Positions 1-7,987 of a stretch of DNA of 64,000 nt are shown piece after piece. Under the pieces are notes generated by a model, which saw nothing but the letters and a program-made list of their open reading frames with translations, was not told where the DNA came from and searched no databases. Each line of letters begins with the position of its first letter. Positions within the stretch are counted from its first letter, which is position 1. The position numbers were made by a program, and so were the translations under genes. Source of the DNA: an uncultured Flavobacteriales bacterium (GTDB lineage: Bacteria; Bacteroidota; Bacteroidia; Flavobacteriales_D; Crocinitomicaceae); assembly GCA_937973685.1 (NCBI GenBank), contig CALJKJ010000018.1, positions 62,001-126,000 on the forward strand. Direction: 5' to 3'.

Positions 1-978
1 TATTTAACAGTCAATTTGAAAGCTGCTTTAACTGGTGATCCAGCTCAAAACACCCTACTTCAAAAAGAAGATGAATTGATCATTTACTTTAATTACGATT
101 TGTTAGAAAAACATGCTATTACAATTTCTGGTGAAGTTCGTAAACCAGGGACTTATTCATACACTTCAGAAATCACTTTGCAAAATATCATTATGGAGGC
201 AGAGGGTTTAACTGATTTAGCTGCTAAAAAAGTTGAAATTTCTCGTGTCCGCAAAGACTCGTTGTACAATCCTAAAGACCCAAATCGTATTATTTATTTT
301 AATCTGGTGTATGATCCTTCTACAAATACTGAGGCAACAACTTTCAAATTAGCACCAGAAGACAATATCATTATCCGCAGAATAGAAGTTGTTGAAACAC
401 AACAATTAGTAGCTGTAACTGGAACAGTTTTGTATCCGGGCCCATATGCTTTAATCACAAAAGACGAGCGCGTTTCAGACTTATTAGCCAGAACAGGGGG
501 ATTCACCAATGAATCAAATTTGAGTCAAATTCACTTAGTTAGAGAAGGTTATACTATTCCAATTACTTGGAAAAAAGTTGGTGAAAAACCTTCACGACGT
601 TCCAATATAATTTTAAAGCCAGGTGATCAACTTGTTGTTCCAAATTTAGAAACAACTGTTACAATTTCAGGAGCAGTATTGTACCCAACGATAATTCCTG
701 TTGAAGGTAAAAAAAGTGCTCGACATTATATCAATAGTGCTGGAGGTGAAACTGAAAATGCAGATTTAAAGCGGGTTTATGTAGTACATCAAAATGGTAG
801 AATAGTGAAAACTAAGCAGTTTTTGTTTATCCGGAATTATCCTGAATTAGATGGAGGCGCAAAGGTGGTTGTTCCTCAAAAGCCCGTCAAGGAAAAACGA
901 AATAGTGGTGAAATTATTGGATATTCGACAATGGTAACAAGCCTTGCTGGAGTTATTATTGCAATACTTAAATTGTAA
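1..978 (+). CDS. SLBB-domain polysaccharide export protein (5' truncated)
   Basis: The frame is open from base 1 to the stop at 976-978 (325 codons visible), so the true start lies outside the window and the TTG at 16 is not a start. At least three SLBB-like beta-grasp repeats can be seen, each with a core of the type ISGEVRKPGTY, VTGTVLYPGPY and ISGAVLYP. A hydrophobic C-terminal helix (IIGYSTMVTSLAGVIIAILK) probably anchors the protein. Long multi-SLBB proteins of this kind are Bacteroidota relatives of Wza and form the outer-membrane or periplasmic part of capsule/exopolysaccharide export. The following sugar-phosphate transferase fits such a locus. The exact polymer cannot be inferred. 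Confidence 0.85.
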   Translation, partial: YLTVNLKAALTGDPAQNTLLQKEDELIIYFNYDLLEKHAITISGEVRKPGTYSYTSEITLQNIIMEAEGLTDLAAKKVEISRVRKDSLYNPKDPNRIIYFNLVYDPSTNTEATTFKLAPEDNIIIRRIEVVETQQLVAVTGTVLYPGPYALITKDERVSDLLARTGGFTNESNLSQIHLVREGYTIPITWKKVGEKPSRRSNIILKPGDQLVVPNLETTVTISGAVLYPTIIPVEGKKSARHYINSAGGETENADLKRVYVVHQNGRIVKTKQFLFIRNYPELDGGAKVVVPQKPVKEKRNSGEIIGYSTMVTSLAGVIIAILKL

Positions 979-1076
979 GAAATAATTTAAATTGAAGCAA
1001 CTTTTGTGTTTTATTTGAGTCTTTGTATTAGATTTGTAAAAGCACTTACCAAAGAAATAACATTTAAACCTAATGT

Positions 1077-2162
1077 ATGTTACTAACGAATGAATTTATT
1101 TTATTTTTCACGATATTATTTTTTCTCCTTGGGTTTTCATTATCCTATTTGATTTTACCTGTTATAATTAATGTAGTAAAATCTCTAGAACTTTTCGAAA
1201 AAGTATCTGATAGAAGTTCCCACAATTGTCCTGTACCAAGCTTTGGTGGTGTCGCTTTTTTTATTATTATTTTATTAGCTTTAGGTTTTTCAGGTGAAAT
1301 TTATGACAGAACTCAGGTTCTTGCGTTATTGCCTGGAGTATTAATTGTTTTTTTTACTGGATTAAAAGATGATTTGACTGGAACAAAGCCATCAACAAAA
1401 ATTGTCATGCAACTATTAGCAGGCGCTAGTTTAGTTGCATATCCTCAATTTAACATTAGTGATTTAAATGGATTTTTGGGAATTCATCAAATTAGTGAAT
1501 GGTTAATGTTTCCCTTAAGTCTTTTGGTTATAATTTTTTTTATCAATGCCTATAATTTGATTGATGGAATCGATGGATATGCTGGTTTAATTGGTGTCGT
1601 TATTTTCTCATTTTATGCGTTCATATTTGGATTCGTTAGTGACTGGTTAATGTTAAGTATTTGTGTTGCTATGATTGGAGGATTGATTGCTTTTTTAAGG
1701 TTTAATTTTTCAAGCTATGGCAAGAAAATATTTTTAGGTGATACAGGAAGTTTACTACTTGGATTTGTAATTATAGCCTTTGTATTTTACATTACTTCAA
1801 AAGATTATGCTCATCAATTAACTTTTTTCGTGCCTGAACAAAACTTACCTTATGTACTATTGGCTATATTATTTGTTCCAACTTTTGATGCTTTGAGAGT
1901 TTTTATTACACGTTTGATCAATCACAAAAGTCCTTTCAAAGCTGATCGAACTCACATGCATCATATTATTTTAGATAAGTTTGAATGGACACATAAAAAA
2001 ACAACTTTTGTTATTGCTATTGTTAATGTTATACTTGTTGCTTTAGTTACTATCATTTGCCACTATAATACTCAACTTATTTCAGCTAGCTTGTTTGTTT
2101 TGATTACAGTTTTTGTGACAATGTTCCTTAATCGTCAAGTAAAAAAAATCAGCAAAAGATAA
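1077..2162 (+). CDS. MraY/WecA-like undecaprenyl-phosphate sugar-1-phosphate transferase (GT4)
   Basis: A 361-residue polytopic membrane protein of the polyprenyl-phosphate N-acetylhexosamine-1-phosphate transferase family. It transfers a sugar-1-phosphate from a UDP-sugar to undecaprenyl phosphate on the cytoplasmic face, the first step of a surface glycan. Family motifs are present: GLKDD near residue 95, NAYNLIDGIDG at 157-167 (Asp-rich catalytic loop), FLGDTGS near 220 and the HMHH motif at 293-296. It follows the SLBB export protein by about 100 bp on the same strand, which supports a role in exopolysaccharide or O-antigen synthesis rather than peptidoglycan. It lacks the features that would make it MraY itself. 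WecA-like is the best label; the sugar is unknown. Confidence 0.88.
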   Translation: MLLTNEFILFFTILFFLLGFSLSYLILPVIINVVKSLELFEKVSDRSSHNCPVPSFGGVAFFIIILLALGFSGEIYDRTQVLALLPGVLIVFFTGLKDDLTGTKPSTKIVMQLLAGASLVAYPQFNISDLNGFLGIHQISEWLMFPLSLLVIIFFINAYNLIDGIDGYAGLIGVVIFSFYAFIFGFVSDWLMLSICVAMIGGLIAFLRFNFSSYGKKIFLGDTGSLLLGFVIIAFVFYITSKDYAHQLTFFVPEQNLPYVLLAILFVPTFDALRVFITRLINHKSPFKADRTHMHHIILDKFEWTHKKTTFVIAIVNVILVALVTIICHYNTQLISASLFVLITVFVTMFLNRQVKKISKR

Positions 2163-2222
2163 ATCAAATCTTTTTTATTAATAAATGATGGGGTAGATAT
2201 CCTTTCTTCTCTTCGTGCAATG

Positions 2223-2341
2223 GATAAAAGCATTGCTTCACTTCGTTCAGCGCTTTCTTTTTTTATTTATCCCTCGCTTGCGTCAACGCAGACTCGTTTT
2301 AAACAAAAAAAAGCATCATTCTTTCGAACAATGCTTTTATC
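2223..2341. repeat. 13-bp perfect inverted repeat pair flanking a 119-bp noncoding segment
   Basis: The 13-mer at 2223-2235 (gataaaagcattg) is the exact reverse complement of 2329-2341 (caatgcttttatc). The right copy overlaps the hairpin that probably terminates tRNA-Val, so the two arms could form an alternative, longer stem. No target-site duplication is evident. The segment between holds no convincing gene; the small open frame across it reads through low-complexity sequence and the tRNA. Confidence 0.5.
2304..2340 (-). terminator. Rho-independent terminator of tRNA-Val
   Basis: On the minus strand an 8-bp stem (aaaagcat at 2309-2316 with atgctttt at 2331-2338) is followed by a run of eight T residues. 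It begins six bases past the tRNA 3' end. Confidence 0.6.
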
Positions 2342-2345
2342 AGAG

Positions 2346-2420
2346 TGGGAAATGAGGGATTCGAACCCCCGACATCCTGCTTGTAAGGCAGGCGCTCTGA
2401 ACCAACTGAGCTAATCTCCC
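2346..2420 (-). tRNA. tRNA-Val (anticodon TAC)
   Basis: A full cloverleaf folds on the minus strand: acceptor stem gggagat/atttccc, D stem gctc/gagc, anticodon stem cctgc/gcagg with loop CTTACAA giving anticodon TAC, and T arm ggggg-ttcgaat-ccctc. The discriminator base is A and CCA is not encoded. The length is 75 nt. It reads GUA and probably other valine codons by wobble. Confidence 0.96.
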
Positions 2421-2478
2421 GATTATTTTTGTCTTTTCGCCGTTGCTGTTAGACGGGTGCAAATATAAGTGATAAATT

Positions 2479-3714
2479 CTATTCTGCAAGGGGTTTTTGA
2501 AAAAAAAGTTCAAAAAAATCATGAATTAAAAAGAACGAACCGAATATGACACAGGTATCATTCTTGTTTGCAGCATGTTGCATTGCTTGATATGCTGCAA
2601 GTGGATTTTCAAAAAATATTGCTTTTTCACCGATTTCATTGAAATTCTTCTGCAATTGCGCAGTGCTTGCAGAACGCTCATTGGAAAACGTTGTGAAGTA
2701 ATAAAGAGCATTACTTGGGAATAAAGGAGCAATTTCCGTTAAATCCTTGTCTGAACTTGTACCGTACAACAAATGAAGTTTTCCAGTGTTTGGTGGAATA
2801 CTTTGAAATAACTCAGCTATTCCATGCGCGTTGTGCGCACAATCGATATAAACGTTCGGTGTTGTGTCTACGAGTTCCAAGCGACCAATGAATCCCGTAT
2901 TTTGTTTTAAGCGTTGTATTCCCTTTAAAATGCTGTTATTGTTGATTTGAAAACCAATTTGCTTCAGGTAGGTGCTAGCTGTTAAGACAAGTTGATAGTT
3001 TTTTTTCTGGTAACCTATTATTCCTTCAGGATAATCCGTTATTGACTCCAATGGTATGCGTGTTGATCCGACTTGTTGAATAATGCTATCAAATTGCTGA
3101 TTTAAGGCGCTATCTGGTTCGCCAATAATAACAGGAATCCCTTTTTTGATAATTCCAGCTTTTTCTTGTGCGATGGCTGCTTTCGTATCGCCCAAAAGAT
3201 GCGTGTGATCGAGCCCAATATTTGTAATGATAGCTAGAACAGGTGTAATGATGTTGGTTGCATCTAAACGCCCCCCGAGTCCAACTTCAGCAATGACAAT
3301 ACTACATTCCTTGGCTTCAAAATAACTCAAGGCCATGATCCAAGTGATTTCAAAAAATGAAGGCTGAATTGTCCACTTGTGTGTGCGGACTTTTTCACAG
3401 AAAGCAATCACAAATGCGGAATCGACTGGTTGACCGTTGATGCGGATACGTTCGGTAAAATCAAAAAGGTGCGGGGAAGTGAATAATCCTACTTTTTCTC
3501 CCGATTCAGTTAAGATGGAAGCAAGCATATTCGAAGTTGATCCTTTTCCGTTTGTTCCACCTACATGAACGAAACGCAACTTTTGCTGAGGATTTCCAAA
3601 GAATTCAGCTAATTCCTCGGTGTTTTTTAAACCGGGATTGTATGCTTGTTGCCCCAATAAGTGATACGCTGGGAATTGTTGGAATAGCCAATCGATTGTT
3701 TCGGAATAATTCAC
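2479..3714 (-). CDS. folC: Bifunctional folylpolyglutamate synthase / dihydrofolate synthase
   Basis: A 411-residue Mur-ligase-family enzyme that adds glutamate to dihydropteroate and to folates in the cytoplasm. The ATP loop GGTNGKGST is at residues 52-60, and the central domain carries the folate-type motifs EVGLGGRLDATN and NIGLDHTHLLGDT. The C-terminal Mur-ligase domain includes DCAHNAHG. The length is normal for the family. It is the last gene of the exbB-exbD-tonB-tonB run, starting 10 bp after the second tonB stop, so it is probably co-transcribed with the energy-transduction genes, although the functions are unrelated. Confidence 0.93.
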   Translation of the reverse strand: MNYSETIDWLFQQFPAYHLLGQQAYNPGLKNTEELAEFFGNPQQKLRFVHVGGTNGKGSTSNMLASILTESGEKVGLFTSPHLFDFTERIRINGQPVDSAFVIAFCEKVRTHKWTIQPSFFEITWIMALSYFEAKECSIVIAEVGLGGRLDATNIITPVLAIITNIGLDHTHLLGDTKAAIAQEKAGIIKKGIPVIIGEPDSALNQQFDSIIQQVGSTRIPLESITDYPEGIIGYQKKNYQLVLTASTYLKQIGFQINNNSILKGIQRLKQNTGFIGRLELVDTTPNVYIDCAHNAHGIAELFQSIPPNTGKLHLLYGTSSDKDLTEIAPLFPSNALYYFTTFSNERSASTAQLQKNFNEIGEKAIFFENPLAAYQAMQHAANKNDTCVIFGSFFLIHDFFELFFQKPLAE

Positions 3715-3724
3715 AAGTACTGTG

Positions 3725-4705
3725 TTATTGTGATTTAAAAGTGTAGGTTATTGTTCCTTCTTGTAGTGATTTGGATGCATATTCAAACCGCGATTTTTTT
3801 GCGTAAGCTTCTGCTTTGTCCACGCAGCATTGATTGGTTCCTTCAGGGGCAATGCTTTTTGCAAAAATAACATCGCCATTTGCATTGACTTTTACGCGAA
3901 CCGTCACTTTCGCATTGATTCCTTTTCCGCAGGTATAACCGGGTATTTTTACATTAGAGTCATCGTTTAGATGTGCTTTTCTGCCATCCAGATCCCATGT
4001 TACTAGTGTTTTGCCATCTGCACCACTATTTGTACCTGCAACACCACCATTTCCTCCAATGATAGCTGGTTTTTGCTTTTCTTTGTTTTCGCGTTGACGC
4101 TTGCGCTCGTCCCATTCTTTTTGAATACGTTCACGTTCAGCATTACCTCCAGCTGATTCTTTCAACTGCCGTTCGAAATCATAAATCGATTGTTCGGCAC
4201 TTGTGCGTTTGTTTGGCTTTTGTCCTGAAGTACTTGCGTTTTCTTTGGGAGTAGTTGAATTAGTTGAAGTAGTTTGAGGTCGCTCGCTTTCTCCATCTTC
4301 CTCTGACGCTGAACCATTTTGAGCTACAGGTTGGTTGTCACCATTGTTTCCTTGGTGATTGAATGCGCTTGGTGGTGTTTCAACGGTATTTTGCACATTG
4401 TTCAATACAAATACTGTCGTGTCAGTGACATCGTTTGCAATGTTCGCTAAATTGGTTTCTGGTAATAAGTCGACTTTTTTTAATGTAATTAACCCTGCAG
4501 TTGCAATGACAAACACGAAAATAATCGTAGTGAGTAAGCCAGCTTGGTTTTTTCGCAATTGAAAAGCGCCGTATTGCTTATTTTTTCCGTCGAATAATGA
4601 ACGGTAAAGCAAATTAGCATTCAAGAAATTCCATTCCTCGTTGTCTACGTATAAAAACAAGGAAAATCCCAAAACAATTAAACTTATGATAAGTAAGACG
4701 AACAT
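3725..4705 (-). CDS. TonB-family energy transducer, second copy
   Basis: A 326-residue protein with two hydrophobic segments near the N-terminus (residues 1-20 and about 58-77). Between them is NANLLYRSLFDGKNKQYGAFQLRKN-type sequence, the typical cytoplasmic start of Bacteroidota TonB proteins. A long charged Ser/Thr/Glu linker follows, then a C-terminal domain with the TonB-like pattern VTVRVKVNANGDV and a CC pair near its end. It should span the periplasm and carry force from ExbBD to outer-membrane receptors. The start is uncertain: a TTG near 4624 would remove the first hydrophobic stretch and give the usual family N-terminus. It lies 48 bp after the first tonB. Confidence 0.72.
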   Translation of the reverse strand: MFVLLIISLIVLGFSLFLYVDNEEWNFLNANLLYRSLFDGKNKQYGAFQLRKNQAGLLTTIIFVFVIATAGLITLKKVDLLPETNLANIANDVTDTTVFVLNNVQNTVETPPSAFNHQGNNGDNQPVAQNGSASEEDGESERPQTTSTNSTTPKENASTSGQKPNKRTSAEQSIYDFERQLKESAGGNAERERIQKEWDERKRQRENKEKQKPAIIGGNGGVAGTNSGADGKTLVTWDLDGRKAHLNDDSNVKIPGYTCGKGINAKVTVRVKVNANGDVIFAKSIAPEGTNQCCVDKAEAYAKKSRFEYASKSLQEGTITYTFKSQ

Positions 4706-4753
4706 CTGCTTTGTTAATTGTTATAAAAATAGGAAGAAAAGAGGAAAGTTGAC

Positions 4754-5521
4754 CTATTTAGGAGACAAACTAACGGTTACTGCTGTCGTAAATATTTTTG
4801 CACCAGGTGCACGGTTCCATTTCGCTTGCTCTTTTACCAATTGTACTACTTTGTTGATGACAATTGTATTCGAAATTGTAGTCAAATTACGATCGTATGT
4901 TGGAACACCAACAACATCTCCATATTGATCCACATTCACACGTACAACCACATTTCCACGTTCATCTGAAGCAATTCTATTTGAATTGGGATCTTTGATG
5001 CGTTCGCGTTTGATATTTCCACCTGTACCTTCGCCACGACCAGGACCTTTACCATCACCTTCATCATTTCCGATGCCCCCTCCAATACCGCCTTGGTCGC
5101 CACCACCGCTTCCACCAGTGCCAAACGGATTGTTGCTTGTTTGTTGTGCACTTGTAGGGTTATTAGATGAACGATTGGTATTGTTAATAGTCGATGCGCC
5201 AGAACGAACATTCGAACTACTCGACGATTGCGTTAATACTTGTTGCGTTTGCGGAACATACTCATCGGTTTGTTGGGCATCTGCAGGTGTGCCTGAACCA
5301 CCTCCGCCAGTTCCCGTTTCGATCAGCACATCTTCCAGTGGAATCAATTCCATTTCCGCATCCTTGTACAACAATTGCTCTGGAATAGGAGGAGTAGGGA
5401 TAGAAAATCCAAACAAATAAAGCGTCGCCAGCAATACCACGAAGGCAGTTCCAGAAACGATTGCTGCTATTTTTTTATCTTTTAAATCAGCGTTTTTTGT
5501 TTGTTGAATAGTGATTTCCAT
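4754..5521 (-). CDS. TonB-family energy transducer with glycine-rich linker
   Basis: A protein of about 255 residues: a short cytoplasmic end, one membrane helix (about residues 20-38), a PPIPE segment, a very Gly/Ser/Asn-rich periplasmic linker, and a C-terminal domain (VVVRVNVDQYGDVVG) like the TonB C-terminal fold. ATG 5521 is chosen because it follows the exbD stop by 13 bp; the frame is open to 5560, but that start would lie inside exbD. Directly downstream of exbD, it is very likely the partner of that motor. A TolA-like role cannot be excluded. Confidence 0.78.
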   Translation of the reverse strand: MEITIQQTKNADLKDKKIAAIVSGTAFVVLLATLYLFGFSIPTPPIPEQLLYKDAEMELIPLEDVLIETGTGGGGSGTPADAQQTDEYVPQTQQVLTQSSSSSNVRSGASTINNTNRSSNNPTSAQQTSNNPFGTGGSGGGDQGGIGGGIGNDEGDGKGPGRGEGTGGNIKRERIKDPNSNRIASDERGNVVVRVNVDQYGDVVGVPTYDRNLTTISNTIVINKVVQLVKEQAKWNRAPGAKIFTTAVTVSLSPK

Positions 5522-5534
5522 GTGATGTTTCTTT

Positions 5535-5930
5535 TTATCCTGCTTTTGTCGCAATGACAAATTTTAATTGATTTTTCAAACCTAATTGAAGGATATCGAT
5601 CAAAATTTGGACGTCTAAATCATTTGCAGGTCGAATAACTACTGTTTCGTCATTTCGTTTTTTTACTTCTTGTAGCAAACGTGTTTCTAAATCACCGCTA
5701 CTCACTTCTTCTTTGTCCAAGTAATATTGTTTGTCACTTGTAATCGACAAGGTAAGGTGTTGTTTTGGTGTATTATCCGTATTGTTTGCTTCCGGAAGTG
5801 GGACTTTAATCACATTCGGATTTGCTAGTGTTGAAATGATCAAAAAGAACAAGAGCAAAAAGAACATGATGTCACTCATGGAAGAGGTTTCAATCCCAAC
5901 ATGAAACCTATTTTTTCTTTTTATTGCCAT
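5535..5930 (-). CDS. exbD: ExbD/TolR-family biopolymer transport protein
   Basis: A 131-residue protein with a short cytoplasmic N-terminus and one membrane helix (FFLLLFFLIISTLA), preceded by MSDIMFFLL. The Asp in this segment corresponds to the conserved proton-path aspartate of ExbD/TolR/MotB. A periplasmic domain follows. It forms the proton-driven stator with ExbB and energises the TonB proteins encoded just downstream. Its ATG lies 10 bp inside the 3' end of exbB, so the two are translationally coupled. Confidence 0.92.
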   Translation of the reverse strand: MAIKRKNRFHVGIETSSMSDIMFFLLLFFLIISTLANPNVIKVPLPEANNTDNTPKQHLTLSITSDKQYYLDKEEVSSGDLETRLLQEVKKRNDETVVIRPANDLDVQILIDILQLGLKNQLKFVIATKAG

Positions 5931-6664
5931 TTTTCTGGACGTTGAATGATGTTAACGAATTTCAAGTTTGTCGTTTGAATTTTCAAGGTATAGCTATCAA
6001 TCAAGGCGTTTAATAAATGGAATGACGAATAAGCGATAATACCAACCACCAATCCTGCTCCAGAACTGATCATCTTTTCGTACAAACCTCCTGAGATATT
6101 TCCAATACTCACATTTTCAGAAATCGAAATGTTATAGAAGATTTTAATTACCCCAGCAATTGTTCCGATAAAACCAAATGTTGGTGCGATACCAGCAATC
6201 AATCCCAAGTGACTCAAGCCTTTTTCCATTTTGCCAATCTCGATATTGACTACTTTTTCCATGTTCGACTCAATTTCAGAAACTGGGCGTCCAATGGTTT
6301 GGATTCCTTCTGCAACAACAGAACCAAACGCTGTTTGATCGTTCTTCACTTGGTTCAATGCTTCTTGCAAGTTGCCTTTTTCCAAATTTGGACGGATATC
6401 GTTCAATAAATTAGCATTATGTGTTGTTACGCGTTTGATGTAACGGTAGCGTTCTACAACAACATAAACCGTATAAAACAATAAAAGGACAATTGGAATG
6501 ATAAACACACCACCTTTCATGATAAACGATAAAATAGATATTTCCTCACCTGGGACAGCTTCAGCAGTTGCCGCTGCTACGTCAGCGCCAGATTCAGTAA
6601 TTTGTGCGATACTCAACAAGGGAGTCGCTAGGAATGCAAGTGTAAATAATTTCGCTTTTTTCAT
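5921..6664 (-). CDS. exbB: ExbB/TolQ/MotA-family proton channel protein
   Basis: An inner-membrane proton channel subunit of about 247 residues. The MotA/TolQ/ExbB signature lies in the second half (GLIAGIAPTFGFIGTIAGVI, then the helix GAGLVVGIIAYSSF). The N-terminus MKKAKLFTLAFLATPLLSIAQ looks like a Sec signal peptide, which many Bacteroidota ExbB proteins carry. For that reason I prefer ATG 6664; an in-frame ATG at 6685 adds seven residues. It heads the exbB-exbD-tonB-tonB-folC run, with a candidate promoter just upstream at 6693-6700. Confidence 0.9.
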   Translation of the reverse strand: MKKAKLFTLAFLATPLLSIAQITESGADVAAATAEAVPGEEISILSFIMKGGVFIIPIVLLLFYTVYVVVERYRYIKRVTTHNANLLNDIRPNLEKGNLQEALNQVKNDQTAFGSVVAEGIQTIGRPVSEIESNMEKVVNIEIGKMEKGLSHLGLIAGIAPTFGFIGTIAGVIKIFYNISISENVSIGNISGGLYEKMISSGAGLVVGIIAYSSFHLLNALIDSYTLKIQTTNLKFVNIIQRPEKWQ

Positions 6665-6692
6665 TTTTTTCTCGAATGAATACAATATGCAT

Positions 6693-6700
6693 CAAAATTA
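6693..6700 (-). promoter_or_regulatory. Candidate -7 element for exbB
   Basis: The minus strand reads TAATTTTG, an exact match to the Bacteroidota -7 consensus TAnnTTTG. It ends 28 bp upstream of the preferred exbB ATG. No convincing -33 TTTG is at ideal spacing. Confidence 0.35.
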
Positions 6701-6837
6701 ACCTACGTTTTCCCTCGTTTGATTGATCGAACAAAGAGATATTCACACTCATTTGTTTACGAAGGGGAAAAAGCTGTTTGATGTTACTTGTACAATGCGC
6801 TATTAAGAGAAAAGTTACACAATGAAAACTACACTCC

Positions 6838-7986
6838 TTATTTTTTATCCTTGAGCGAAAAGCTCAACCAAGTATAACCGATTAATCCAGCAACGAGCGA
6901 GGAAAAAAGAATCGCAAGTTTGCCATTGTTGATAAGCGTTGGTGAGTCAAAGGCAAGCAATGTAACAAAAATTGACATGGTAAAACCAATTCCACCTAGT
7001 ATTCCTACACCAAAAAGTTGATACCAATTGACACCAGTGGGTTTTTCTGCAAATCCAATTTTAATTGCTAGCCATGAGAATAGAAAAATCCCAAGTGTTT
7101 TCCCAATGACAAGTCCAACAGCTATACCTTGACTAGCAGGAGAAGTTAATGAAGTGAGCCAATCATCGTTGATGCTGATTGCAGTATTTACCAACGCAAA
7201 GAGCGGTAAAATCACAAAGGGAACAGGAAAGTGTAAAAAACGTTGGGTTATTTCGGCAGGAGAGGCCAATTTTTTAGTAGGTTTAGTTGGAAGTGAAAAT
7301 GCCAATAAAACACCTGTAATAGTAGCATGAATACCAGAATGATGCATGAAATACCACATGATAATTCCTACAGGAATGTAGATGAGTAACGATTTGACTT
7401 TTAGCTTGTTAAAAACCAATAACAAGACAAATAATCCGAGCGAAGCTGCTAAGTTTGACCAAATAATTGTTTTGGTATAAAACAAAGCAATAACTAAAAT
7501 TGCTCCGAGGTCGTCGATGACAGCAAGTGCGGTTAAAAAAACTTTCAGCGCTAAAGGAACACGTTTTCCTAATAATGATAATACTCCAAGTGCAAAAGCA
7601 ATATCTGTTGCCATGGGGATACCAAAACCATTCGCTGTAGGTTGTTGAAAGTTGTAAAACAAGTAAATCAGTGCTGGAACAAGCATTCCACCCAAGGCAC
7701 TGAAAATAGGTAACGCTGCTTTTTTTAAGGAAGAGAGTTCACCAATTTGAAATTCACGTTTCAGCTCCAAGCCAATTAACAAAAAGAAAATTGCCATGAG
7801 GGCATCGTTTACCCAGTGTTCAAGCGACAAACCGCCAAACTTGTTTTCCCAAAATCCCAAATAGGTTTCTTGAAAAGCAGAATTAGCAAGGATTAAAGAA
7901 ACTACTGTAAAAAAAATAAGTGTTAATCCACCTGATTTTTCACTTTCAAAAAAATCAACAAATATTTTCTTAGAATGCTTGAGCAT
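6838..7986 (-). CDS. nhaA: Na+/H+ antiporter NhaA
   Basis: A 382-residue polytopic inner-membrane antiporter that exports Na+ in exchange for H+, for pH and salt homeostasis. Recognisable NhaA segments are GLELKREFQIGEL, PMATDIAFALGVL and TALAVIDDLGAI; the last contains the paired aspartates of the ion site. About eleven or twelve hydrophobic helices can be counted, and the length is normal. Its ATG follows the dehydrogenase stop by one base, so it is probably the second gene of that unit. The 150 bp upstream of exbB separate it from the Ton cluster. Confidence 0.94.
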   Translation of the reverse strand: MLKHSKKIFVDFFESEKSGGLTLIFFTVVSLILANSAFQETYLGFWENKFGGLSLEHWVNDALMAIFFLLIGLELKREFQIGELSSLKKAALPIFSALGGMLVPALIYLFYNFQQPTANGFGIPMATDIAFALGVLSLLGKRVPLALKVFLTALAVIDDLGAILVIALFYTKTIIWSNLAASLGLFVLLLVFNKLKVKSLLIYIPVGIIMWYFMHHSGIHATITGVLLAFSLPTKPTKKLASPAEITQRFLHFPVPFVILPLFALVNTAISINDDWLTSLTSPASQGIAVGLVIGKTLGIFLFSWLAIKIGFAEKPTGVNWYQLFGVGILGGIGFTMSIFVTLLAFDSPTLINNGKLAILFSSLVAGLIGYTWLSFSLKDKK

Positions 7987-7987
7987 C

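Noticed and set aside
2220..2414. 64-residue open frame on plus
   Set aside because: It runs through the tRNA-Val gene and the terminator and has no coding character.
4986..5420. Pro-rich 144-residue open frame on plus
   Set aside because: It is the antisense of the Gly-rich linker of the TonB protein; glycine codons read backwards give proline.
2479..6700. Tol-Pal operon
   Set aside because: No tolB or pal is adjacent, and both downstream proteins have TonB-type ends, so ExbBD-TonB is the better reading.
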